Of a stretch of 64,000 bases of DNA, positions 47,217 to 57,449 are shown in pieces (position 1 is the stretch's first letter; the number at the start of each line of letters is the position of its first letter). The notes under the pieces are model-generated. The model searched no databases. It was not told where the DNA came from and saw nothing but the letters and a program-made list of their open reading frames with translations. The stretch lies in contig OW028575.1 of the NCBI GenBank assembly GCA_932294295.1, positions 10,712,558 to 10,776,557 on the forward strand. Direction: 5' to 3'. The translations under genes were made by a program, and so were the position numbers. Source of the DNA: Alitta virens (taxonomy: Eukaryota; Annelida; Polychaeta; Phyllodocida; Nereididae).

Positions 47217-47337
47217 ACCACGTGTAAATCAAGTGAAAATCATGTGGGAAAACACATACAAACCTTTTCAAAACCAAGTACAAAATAAACCTGCAAACCA
47301 CGTGTAGACCAGGTGCATACCACGTGATTACCGCGTG
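47217..47337. repeat. 11-bp repeat of E-box motifs
   Basis: ACCACGTG-like octamers at 47217, 47228, 47239 and at 47297, 47308, 47319, 47330, each exactly 11 bp apart within its group, with three variable bases between. Three are perfect CACGTG E-boxes (47217, 47297 and 47319 units). It may be a small degenerate minisatellite or a phased binding array. Confidence 0.6.
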
Positions 47338-47339
47338 CA

Positions 47340-48190
47340 CTGTAACATACAGAAGAGTACAGCAAACGGCAGTTATCTTGTTGATTCAACAGTCTAACCC
47401 TAGCACCCTTTATGCACCATGAGTGACCCCAAGAAGTTGAACCTATCTCATATAGAGTAATTAGATCTATGGAAGTCGCTCAATCAGCAAATGTGCCCGT
47501 CCACTGGGGGTTTTAGTTTCCGGCTAATGTAATTAAGTGTGCAAGGGTAGAAAGGTATTACAGCCTTAATAGGCCACCCCATCATCATCACCCTGTACAC
47601 CTTAAAAGGAGTGCCAATAAACACATAAATATTGCAGTTTCAAATTTCATACTAAATGTATAATCCTTCATCTCTTCGAGTGTAAGTTTATTCGATAGTG
47701 CAGATGGATAGAAAGGCTTAAATACATTAACCTCTGTGAGTCAGCTACATCTATTGATAAATAGCTATTGATATATATTAGAACCTTAAATTTCCTTTGA
47801 AGCCATTTCCCTTATAAGGCCATCTACAGATTAAGGTGGTGCAGTTTTTGTCCATTTCAGATCAACCAGATCTGTGATTTGTAAGCACACTATGTGAGGA
47901 CCCTTGCTTATATGTCTACTTTGTCTGAAAACAGAGGATGACCTTTATATAGAGGACCAATTACAGACGAATCAGTTAGGGAGCTTTGCAGACAGATTGA
48001 TCCAAAGCAAATCGGTATGAGATCCCGTGTCAAGCTGAAACATATGACATAAGCTTCTGTGGCTGCCAGGATATAAATCCATCAAAGGGCCTTTCGAAGT
48101 CTTACAATGAAGCAATCTCGCATCTCTAATCTTGCATGAAAAACTTTCCCACTGGTTGACCCTCCTCAGTTGGCACGCCCTTTGATTGAC
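47340..48190. other. Non-coding stretch
   Basis: No gene or repeat recognised apart from a weak AAGGCCATC-type transposon relic near 47810-47850. Confidence 0.4.
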
Positions 48191-48191
48191 A

Positions 48192-48267
48192 CTGCAGCAG
48201 CATCAGCATCAGCAGCAGCATCAGCAGCAGCAGCAGCAGCATCAGCAGCAGCATCAGCAGCAGCAGT
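48192..48267 (+). repeat. (CAG/CAT)n microsatellite
   Basis: About 25 GCA units with regularly placed TCA variants. Confidence 0.93.
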
Positions 48268-48671
48268 AACTGATGTAGCTTCGCACTGAGGAACCCTTCC
48301 CTATAATTTTTGCTGCTTCGAGCGCCAAAGTGGTTGACTGGGATAAATCGAAAGCAAGTGGAAATCTCTTCATCATCTGTGTTCTTAACATCACAACATC
48401 AAAGGGTGGGCCAAGAACCCTGCCCTGTTATCAGGCGGACTCACTCATTGAAGGGCCATCCATAGGCCAAGATCCAACCACCCTCTATAAGGGCATCCTC
48501 ACAAGTTACCAATTATACCCCCTAGGCTGACTTAAGCCCCCACACTCAGCCGCAAGGGATGAGCTTTAATTCACACAATCAGTCCATGCCTTGTTTGGGG
48601 ATGAACTAGAATTGCAATGGATGTCACAGTGCTCACCGTTTCCTATACAACGTCATGCTAAAACAGCCAAT

Positions 48672-48752
48672 AGAAAAGACCCCACCTTTGGGGTAAATGT
48701 CCAGCATGTTGTGGACTCCAAGTCTATCTCATCATTACGTCTGTCCAGGAAG
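48672..48752 (+). mobile_element. SINE fragment
   Basis: ATAGAAAAGACCCCACC, GGGGTAAATGT, TGTTGTGGACTCCAAG and CTCATCATTACGTCTG match the SINE body. Confidence 0.7.
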
Positions 48753-48765
48753 ACTTAATATGAGC

Positions 48766-48850
48766 AGTACAGTACAGTAAAATACAATACTGTAAAATAC
48801 AGTAAAATACAATAAATACAATACAATACAATACAATACAATACAATACA
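48766..48850 (+). repeat. (AATAC)n pentanucleotide microsatellite
   Basis: AATAC/AGTAC units. One of three pentanucleotide arrays in the last 16 kb. Confidence 0.92.
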
Positions 48851-49110
48851 CATTCAGCAAGGACCACCCTAACAGCAACCACATAATGCAATCCATCTCA
48901 TTAACTGATCTTGTATTGAGCTTAGTCAACGACTTGGAGGTCATGACAGCTTACGTTAATATTCTGAAAGCTTCTGTGCTAAGCCGAATTTTTCACATAT
49001 AGCCTACATACATTGCACAAGTATATATAATTGCAAAGACATATCTCATAATATGTCGGTGTTATCAATCTGATCCTAGGTAGTCAATATGAACTGGATT
49101 ATGACCAACT

Positions 49111-49155
49111 CATATAGGCAGACATAATGGTGAAACGAATTTTGGCCATCATTTC
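49111..49155 (-). mobile_element. SINE 3' fragment, degenerate
   Basis: TTATGACCAACTCATATAGG and CAGACATAATGGTGAAACGA resemble the reverse complement of the SINE 3' region. Confidence 0.4.
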
Positions 49156-49221
49156 GCCGCATGGCAACGATCATAATCTAACCTTGTATATTTCACTGAA
49201 AAAGCTATCCAGTACAGATAG

Positions 49222-49517
49222 ACAAGGGAAGTGCAGCCCGCTAAGACAAGTTCTTGCCACTAGTGAGGGTTGATTGATGTGGTGAGAGAGAGGAGTCCAC
49301 CCATGTTATACATTTACCCCGTGGGTGGGATCTTTCACTTGCCTCAGCATAGACACTGAGTAGAAGGGACCGCCAATTTAACGTCTCATCGGAACGACAT
49401 CCAGCTGGGATGTAGCTCACGAAGAGCGCCCAGGCTGGGGATCAAACCCAGGACCTTCAGCAGAGCTGGCAAATGTAGAATTGGCGGATGCCTTAACCAT
49501 TAGGCCACCCAGCTGCA
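49222..49517 (-). mobile_element. SINE copy, full length, alternative 3' tail
   Basis: Best-preserved copy. The minus strand reads: head GCAGCTGGGTGGCCTAATGG, TTAAGGCATCCGCC; box B GGGTTTGATCCCC; linker CGTGAGCTACATCCCAGC; body GTGTCTATGCTGAGGCAAGT, GGGGTAAATGTATAACATGG. The 3' end is the second type (AACTTGTCTTAGCGGGCTGC), shared with 46742-46935. Confidence 0.9.
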
Positions 49518-50225
49518 CAAATACACAAATGTTAGACCAGTAAGCTACTGTTATTGTGTATTTCTTGCAAGGTTCAATAGCAAATTTACACCTGTAAACA
49601 TTTATAGGCATATTAATAGTTGCGTGCAGAGAGATTGTTTGTCACTTTATTACTCCTCCTCACTCGCATTTAGCTCAATGTTATTAGATGCCAATCAACT
49701 CCTTGCAGTTTTATGAGAATGTATTGACGGAGTCTGTCATAAAGGGGACATATACCTGACATAATATGCCATCAAATATCACTTATCCACAGCCCCCTAC
49801 CAAGCAGTGGCCTTTTTAGAGGCAGTAGCAGTCCAGCAATTGCTCCACAGGCCACAAATGCAGGGGCATAGTTGCTTCTGGAAAGCCTAACTGCCTGTGC
49901 ATGCTCCTGCCTCAATATTGTGTTATTGCTTGCAGAACTCATAACTCCAGCCTTATGTAGCCTCAGTGTGCATTTCATACAATCTAGGGGTTATTGCGGT
50001 GTGATAAATTGACATTCTATACACGATTCTATTTTATTACATTCTGTTACACATTGCATAAAACGGTTAGGTAATAATACATATTTGTATAAGACTTCAC
50101 CATTGTAGGTATTGTCTGCAGTGTGAAATTGGAATTTGTGTGCTTATATTGTGATGCTAAAATGTCACTAAAGAATATGCCATTTGGCCAACTTGTGTAT
50201 AATATACACCATGCCAGTTTACTGG

Positions 50226-50300
50226 TCTGAAGCTCAGTCAGCTGACAGAGGCAGATGTAATGATGAAACGATAAGGCTTGCAGTCCACACCATGACCCAA
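50226..50300 (-). mobile_element. SINE 3' fragment
   Basis: GAAGCTCAGTCAGCTGACAG, AGGCAGATGTAATGATGAAA and AGGCTTGCAGTCCACACCAT match the reverse complement of the common 3' tail. Confidence 0.7.
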
Positions 50301-50585
50301 ATTTAACCCATAACGATCATATCCGTACTCATAAAACCACACAGCTTTTAGAAAATTGAAATAAACTAATTTCTGAGATGCAAAATAAATATATGTATAC
50401 CTTAGGCTCATATGTTGTGCAAACTTCGCTGATAGAATAGAATAAAAAATAATAATTTATGATCTCAAATAGCGAAGTAGTTTGGCTTTTAATTAACTAA
50501 ATTTAATAATGCCATTTATTGGCTGTAATGCAAACACTTACACTCGATGACTCAAAGATGAGTTTCGACAAATACACATAAAACA

Positions 50586-50617
50586 GGCTCTAGTGGACGT
50601 CCATACCACTAAGAGCC
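50586..50617. other. Strong hairpin, possible retroelement end
   Basis: GGCTCTAGTGG pairs with CCACTAAGAGCC (one bulge) around a 9-base loop. On the minus strand it is preceded by CCTGATAAA and followed, after a spacer, by GTCGAAACTCATC, a layout often seen at ends of retroelements in animals. It does not satisfy a strict hammerhead core. Confidence 0.4.
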
Positions 50618-50639
50618 TTTATCAGGTTAGAACATAATA

Positions 50640-51425
50640 ACATCTTAATTTATGAAAATAAGAATACCAGGTAACTCAAACTGGCATGTTATCGAACCAA
50701 CTGTCCTTACCAATAAATTAATATTAACAATATTAACAAGTTAAGGTAACTTAAATACAGGAACTCTTACGAGCTACAAAATGTATATCAAAGTACTTAC
50801 ATAGACAAACACTGAAATAAGGTATAAACAGTGTCAATAATACATGTGACATTGATCAAGTTCAAAGAAAATGAAGAACTACAGATATGAATTTAAGAAG
50901 AAGAAAGGGATGGTGGGAGGGGGAAATTAATGAAGCGAATGATGAAGGGAGTTGAGGGGTTGAATTTATAGTGAGTGATAAGGAGATTAAGAGAAGGGCT
51001 CCTATTGGCCCAGGCAAAGTCAGCTGTGCGCGGAAGCGGAAGTAGCATTATTATTAAGGTACTCTTAACCAAATTAATTGTGAGAAAAGCAATTATGTGG
51101 TGGTCATAAAGTGTGAACCCTCAGTACCAACAAACTGTTCATGAAAATTAAATGTGGGTTGGCATTCAAGCTAGACTGAACAACCCACGAGCTGTTATTT
51201 ATTCACGGCGCTGCCAACAATGCATGAACTGTGTTCCCCGCAGACAAATTCATATTTTTACACAACAAACAAAACATCAGCAACTTGTGCCACGAGAACA
51301 AGGCTATCCACAATTTGCTCAGCACATACAACAGGGCAAATATTTGGTTGGTACTCTGAGACATAATTTGCTTTGTTTACTTTATGTAGTTATGAGACCA
51401 TGGTCACCATAAAAGCAAGCTTCTG
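50640..51425. other. Non-coding stretch
   Basis: No gene recognised. The 86-codon frame at 51152-51412 has no familiar motif. Confidence 0.35.
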
Positions 51426-51429
51426 ATTT

Positions 51430-51638
51430 GAAATAAGAATAGAATATAATAGAATAGAATAGGATAGAATAGGATAAGATAGGATAGAATAGGATAAGAT
51501 AGGATAGAATAGAATAGAACACAATAGAATAGGATAGAATTGGATAGGATAGAATAGAATAGGATAGAATAGAACAGAATAGAATAGGATAGGATAGGAT
51601 AGAATTGGATAGGATAGAATAGAATAGAATAGAATACT
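51430..51638 (+). repeat. (AATAG/GATAG)n pentanucleotide microsatellite
   Basis: About 200 bp of AATAG and GATAG units. Confidence 0.95.
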
Positions 51639-52376
51639 GATAGCTTGACTCAATTATGACTTGGGATGATGCTCAATTATAAGATAATCAATCAATTATA
51701 TTCCCAAGATATTTCTAACTGCAATAAGTATATTTGTCATTATGAATACATATCAAGACATCTACAGACAGCTTTACTGGCCTAAGTTTTACCAATATTA
51801 TATAATGGTAATATTTCATGGAAGTCGTGCTAAAGTAACACAACTGTAATAAAGTACAATGAATCAATAGATTGCCATTACTTAATGTAGGAAACGTTTG
51901 CAGCACGATCTACTGGTGCAATGAATTATCACCAACACTTATACAAATTAAGCCAAGAAGGCTGGCTAAAAGCCCTGGTACATTGCAAATATGCTGTACA
52001 GTCCAAGTACTTTAGGAAGATTACTGCAGCAATGAGCCAATAAGCTGCCGGGTCTTGGCAAATGCTTCTTATAGGATTCTGAAGATTGCCTTGATAAATA
52101 TATTCATGGTCCACTAATTAGCCATTTGCGGCAAAAGCAGTAGAGCAGAAACTTCAGAAGCCACTTGGAAACTCTTAACACGGTCAGCAAATGGATTCTA
52201 GCCAAATCAAATCAGCTTCAACTTATGCTTTAAGTGCTTCGGAATAGCGGAATGCCTCACAGCAACATGAAAATGTTTGTGTCTCTTTCACGGATTAAAA
52301 AGTTGAATTAATCACTACCCAGCATTTCTAGGTAGTCGTTTGCAATTGAAAGTTTTAATGGATCTGAAATTCGCCA

Positions 52377-52465
52377 ATGTTATTGTCTGAAGTGTTCCAG
52401 TGCTGCCCAACCGGTATGAGCTCTTAATTCAACAGCATTGCATTGGATTATTGCTCAACATAAAC
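52377..52465. repeat. Dispersed repeat, related to 3980-4140
   Basis: TTATTGTCTGAAGTGTTCCA, GTGCTGCCCAA, GAGCTC and AGCATTGCATTGGA, collinear with the 4 kb copy. The preceding 700 bp holds nothing recognisable. Confidence 0.45.
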
Positions 52466-52535
52466 TGGTGACTTTTTAGAGCTTCCACAGCGTTTTAACA
52501 ATATTAGCAAAACACAATTTTTAGGTGGCATAGTA

Positions 52536-52687
52536 CATGGCCAAATGTGCCACGTGCGTTTTCCATGAGAAGGATAAAGGCCTGAAAAATTCATTGTTTT
52601 TTTGCTAATTATAATGAGGCAAAAACCATGCGTTTTCCATGCATTTATCCAAACGCATGGAAAACGCACGTGGCACAATTGGCCATG
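52536..52687 (-). mobile_element. Palindromic MITE family C, copy 2 (152 bp)
   Basis: Long inverted ends: CATGGCCAAATGTGCCACGT and ACGTGGCACAATTGGCCATG, pairing over about 30 bp with few mismatches. The left flank is TA and the right is TG (probably mutated TA). The loop matches the reverse complement of the copy at 19406-19545. Confidence 0.88.
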
Positions 52688-53403
52688 TGGTACTCACCAC
52701 ATGAGCCCAATCTCATACGGGAGTGGTCTGCCTGAGGCATTGAAATGGCCCTTCTTCTGTTGTTTCTCTGTGACCAAGGCACATGACATAATGAAAACAA
52801 AAAGACAAAAATAATTTGATTGGAAAGAAAGGAAACACAAAGTGAATTGTTACCTAGATTTTGATGCAGCCCCAAGATAAGTATGAAATGCAATAAAAAA
52901 TGTCCCAACAACATTTTGATATTTATTCAGGATCCTATTAGAACAATGTCACACTATGAAAAGGTTAATGACATTCTTTCTGATCTTTATTGTTGAATAA
53001 TATTCGGCCATTTGGCGTTTGTTTTGTCTTCATCATCCCTACAATTTTCATGTGATTGGGGACAGCGAGTAGAAGCGTGTGTCATAAACGGCTGTTTTGA
53101 TTTCATGAACATTTTAGTAGCCATTTATTGCAGAGATATGGCGAATGTTTCCATAACCTTTAGATGGGATAGGATCTGATCTGTCATTCTATCAAAACAT
53201 TAATATCCTCAAATGACCTTTAGGCAGGCTAGCTTCCATCTAAGCAATGCTATCTGCTTAATAACATGGGCTATAGCGACCAAGTCCAATATCAGCTACA
53301 GAAGTATTAACAGAATGCAATATTCAATTTCACTCTGTTTTGATCACAAGCCCTACTCACAGTTATTTCGCCTTAATTCTAGCGTTTTATTGTAAAGTAA
53401 AGT

Positions 53404-53565
53404 ATATGTATTGCACTTGTATTGTATTTTATTGCATTGCATTGCATGTATTGTATGGCACTTGTATTGTATTTTATTGCATTGCATTGTATTGTATTGT
53501 ACTATATTGTATTGGTTGTACTTGTATTGTATTGGATTTTATTGCATTGTATTGTATTGTGTGAT
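53404..53565 (+). repeat. (TATTG)n pentanucleotide microsatellite
   Basis: TATTG/CATTG/TTTTATTG units over about 160 bp. Confidence 0.92.
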
Positions 53566-53892
53566 TTAAATTCATTCTATTCCATGACCAGCTTTGGCCT
53601 AATGATGATGATTAGGTTAATAACAGTTATATTTTCAAGTTTATACTTTACTTTATTTTACATTTACATATTTTGTAAAGCGCCATCGAGTGACTTCAAT
53701 GAGAGTGTGCTCTAAAAGTATAAATAAACTTATTGCTTTTTACTGTATTCGTCGATTGTTTTAATGTTTATTTGAGTGACACGTGCCAAAAATGATTTAC
53801 AAATTAAAATATAAAGAAACTTTTTTCACTTCTAGTGCTGTTATGGTTTTCTTGACAGCCAAATCCTTAACTTCAGTAAAAAATTAATTACG

Positions 53893-53970
53893 CTTAATTG
53901 TTGACGATCAACGATTTAAAGGACTTGCATAACAATTGCATAATGTACTTAACTTTATTGAAAACAAGTG
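53893..53970 (+). repeat. Dispersed repeat E, copy 2
   Basis: TTAATTGTTGACGATCAACG, ATTTAAAGGA, CAATTGCATAATGTACTTAA. Same order and strand as 23695-23790. Confidence 0.6.
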
Positions 53971-54496
53971 TCAATCATTTTCTCACTTAATTATTGTGGG
54001 CGCAGTTAAAGTTGATTGACAGCTTAGTTAATGTAATTTTAATATTTGCAATTTCTAAACCGCATTTAATTTGACAATATTTCATTGTTAAAATCAGCTC
54101 AAGGCACTATAATTAGAAATGTTATGGATTGTTTGTCAGGAGATATCTTCACGAGCTAATGCCCAACAGTCCATCAATTGTAGTTCAATTAAGAGGGTTG
54201 TTCCACTGACTAGTCTAGGATTCGAATCCAAAAAGCCAAAGACCTAGACTTCAGCCATAATCTCAGGACCATCAAGTTGTTTTGCCTTTAAACAAATCGT
54301 TTACCTGGAAAGAAATATTTCTCAAATCCAGGACACTTATAACCGTCTGTTTTTGAAAATATAATTTGCTGAGTGATTTTGACAATCAACTTACTGGTAA
54401 TTGCCAGCTATCGTTCCATGTCTGGCCGACTTTTTGAAGATACATTTTAAAATCTCAAATCAATTCTCACTGTCTCAATGCTACTGTTCTGACACC

Positions 54497-54812
54497 AAGC
54501 CAGTCTTATGACCAGCTGCTAGAAGCAGATAAGACGTCATGATGTGATGATGAGGCCTGGAGTCCACCCCGTTAATAATCCCAGATAGCATTACAAATCG
54601 GACCAGCGTCATTTCGATATGCTATCTGGGATTTACCCCATGGGCGGGGTCTTTAACTTGCTCAGCATCGGCACTGAGCAAAAAGGAAACCTCCAATAAT
54701 TATTATCTCCTCATGTGAACAACATCTAGCTGGGAAGAGGCTCACGTAGAGTGCGGGCAGAGGCTGAACTCAGGACTTTCAGAGGAACCCGCTAACAGAC
54801 TTATGCAATAAC
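54497..54812 (-). mobile_element. SINE copy interrupted by MITE A
   Basis: Reverse-complement SINE: CTTATGACCAGCTGC, GAGGCCTGGAGTCCACCCC, then the MITE (54580-54630), then TTTACCCCATGGGCGGGGTC, TTTAACTTGCTCAGC and a decayed head. The MITE lies inside the conserved body. Confidence 0.82.
54580..54630. mobile_element. MITE family A, copy 3 (51 bp, internally deleted)
   Basis: CCCAGATAGCATTACAAATC at one end and ATGCTATCTGGG at the other, with AT on both sides. It keeps the termini but has lost about 70 bp of the interior found in the other copies. Confidence 0.85.
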
Positions 54813-54814
54813 GT

Positions 54815-55395
54815 TCTGGTCTTCAGACAAGATCTCATTGTATTGTTGACTGTATCAAGAATTCATAGTCTGGCTGCAGTACCACATAAGTCAGTCGATA
54901 CAATTCGATCAAACTACACACAATTGTGATTGCTTTAACAGAAGAATATTTGCTGCCTGTATAATGTATAGTTGTTGGCGATTGTTGTGAGATCCTAAGG
55001 TCGACTTGTCCAAGCTAGCCATAGTGCGTGTGGAATAAGTTATGCTCTCATAATGGTATCAAATTTCCCCTCCATTATAAGTCCCTAATATATTATGCCC
55101 ATTTTTTTCACTCAGTCAAGAGCTGTGTATCCCAAAACCTTTAGTTCCTTGGTATATACAGACAGCCCATTTGCAAACCTTGTCGACATTTGAGGCCCCA
55201 CGTGGAAGCAATTCCCAGAAGGCCCTAAGCAATGGCAGGCCCCAGTTGGGACAGCCCGTGCATGTGAAGCAGCACCTAAGAAGGTCCCAGGCTCAAGGTG
55301 CCCCACCCCAGAAACAGATACACTCAGCAGAAGCCCTAGACCTGAGAGGAATTTGTTAGGCTAAAAGTAACACATTCACCCACTCAACAATTGGC
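54815..55395. other. Non-coding stretch
   Basis: No gene supported. 55170-55350 is relatively GC-rich with open frames on both strands, but no motif is recognised. Confidence 0.35.
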
Positions 55396-57440
55396 GAGGA
55401 GGAGGAGAAGGAGGAGAATGAGGGGGAGAAGGAGGAGAAGGAGAAGAAGGAGGATGAGAAGGAGGAGGATGTGGAGAAGAAGGAGAAGGAGAAGAAGGAG
55501 AAGAAGGAGGAGAAGGAGGAGAAGGTGGAGGAGAAGGAGAAGGAGAAGAAGGAGAAGGAGGAGGATGTGGAGAAGAAGGAGGATGAGAAGGAGGAGGATG
55601 TGGAGAAGAAGGAGAAGGTGGGGAGGAGAAAGAGGAGGAGAAGGAGGAGAAGGTGGAGGAGAAGGAGGAGGAGAAGGAGAAGAAGGAGGATGTGGAGAAG
55701 AAGGAGAAAGAGGAGGAGAAGGAGGAGAAGGTGGAGGAGAAGGAGGAGGAGAAGGAGGAGGAGAAGGAGGAGGAGAAGGAGAAGAAGGAGGATGTGGAGA
55801 AGAAGGAGAAAGAGGAGGAGAAGGAGGAGAAGGTGGAGGAGAAGGAGGAGGAGAAGGTGGAGGAGAAGGAGGAGGAGAAGGTGGAGGAGAAGGAGGAGGA
55901 GAAGGAGAAGAAGGAGGATGTGGAGAAGAAGGAGGATGAGAAGGAGGAGGATGTGGAGAAGAAGGAGGAGGAGAAGGAGGAGGAGAAGGAGGAGGAGAAG
56001 GAGAAGAAGGAGGATGTGGAGAAGAAGGAGGATGAGAAGGAGGAGAAGGTGGAGGAGAAGGAGGAGGAGAAGGAGGAGGAGAAGGAGGAGGAGAAGGAGA
56101 AGAAGGAGGATGTGGAGAAGAAGGAGAAAGAGGAGGAGAAGGAGGAGAAGGTGGAGGAGAAGGAGGAGGAGAAGGAGGAGGAGAAGGAGGAGGAGAAGGA
56201 GAAGAAGGAGGATGTGGAGAAGAAGGAGAAAGAGGAGGAGAAGGAGGAGAAGGTGGAGGAGAAGGAGGAGGAGAAGGTGGAGGAGAAGGAGGAGGAGAAG
56301 GAGAAGAAGGAGGATGTGGAGAAGAAGGAGGATGAGAAGGAGGAGAAGGTGGAGGAGAAGGAGGAGGAGAAGGAGGAGGAGAAGGAGGAGGAGAAGGAGA
56401 AGAAGGAGGATGTGGAGAAGAAGGAGAAAGAGGAGGAGAAGGAGGAGAAGGTGGAGGAGAAGGAGGAGGAGAAGGAGGAGGAGAAGGAGGAGGAGAAGGA
56501 GAAGAAGGAGGATGTGGAGAAGAAGGAGAAAGAGGAGGAGAAGGAGGAGAAGGTGGAGGAGAAGGAGGAGGAGAAGGTGGAGGAGAAGGAGGAGGAGAAG
56601 GTGGAGGAGAAGGAGGAGGAGAAGGAGAAGAAGGAGGATGTGGAGAAGAAGGAGGAGGAGAAGGAGGAGAAGGTGGAGGAGGAGAAGGAGGAGAAGGTGG
56701 AGGAGAAGGAGGAGGAGAAGGAGGAGGAGAAGGAGGAGGAGAAGGAGAAGAAGGAGGATGTGGAGAAGAAGGAGAAAGAGGAGGAGAAGGAGGAGAAGGT
56801 GGAGGAGAAGGAGGAGGAGAAGGTGGAGGAGAAGGAGGAGGAGAAGGTGGAGGAGAAGGAGGAGGAGAAGGAGAAGAAGGAGGATGTGGAGAAGAAGGAG
56901 AAAGAGGAGGAGAAGGAGGAGAAGGTGGAGGAGAAGGAGGAGGAGAAGGTGGAGGAGAAGGAGGAGGAGAAGGAGAAGAAGGAGGATGTGGAGAAGAAGG
57001 AGGATGAGAAGGAGGAGGATGTGGAGAAGAAGGAGAAAGAGGAGGAGAAGGAGGAGAAGGTGGAGGAGAAGGAGGAGGAGAAGGAGAAGAAGGAGGATGT
57101 GGAGAAGAAGGAGGATGAGAAGGAGGAGGATGTGGAGAAGAAGGAGAAGGAGAAGAAGGAGAAAGAGGAGGAGAAGGAGGAGAAGGTGGAGGAGAAGGAG
57201 GAGGAGAAGGAGAAGAAGGAGGATGAGAAGGAGGAGGATGTGGAGAAGAAGGAGAAGGAGAAGGAGGAGAAGGTGGAGGAGAAGGAGGTGCAGAAAGAGG
57301 AGGGAGGTTTGGAAGGTAGGGAAGGTGGGGAGGAGTATGAGGAGGATGAGGAAAAGGAGGAGAAGGAGAAGAAGGAGGAGGATGTGGAGAAGAAGGAGAA
57401 GGTGGGGAGGAGGAGGGTGAGCAGGAGGAGGTGGGGAGGA
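55396..57440 (+). repeat. 2-kb purine-only repeat tract
   Basis: Almost pure A/G on the plus strand (GAGGAGAAGGAG and variants), with T only in GATGTGGAG, GGTGGAG and GATGAG. Marker GATGTGGAGAAGAAGG recurs at spacings of 102 bp. 55979-56300 is repeated without a visible difference at 56279-56600, a 300-bp higher-order period. The composition leaves very long open frames on both strands (Glu/Lys-, Arg- and Leu-rich, up to 700 codons). Nothing else supports translation. Confidence 0.95.
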
Positions 57441-57449
57441 GGAGATCAT

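Noticed and set aside
50555..50630. Functional hammerhead ribozyme
   Set aside because: The core is CTGATAA rather than CTGATGA, and GAAA does not directly follow the stem.
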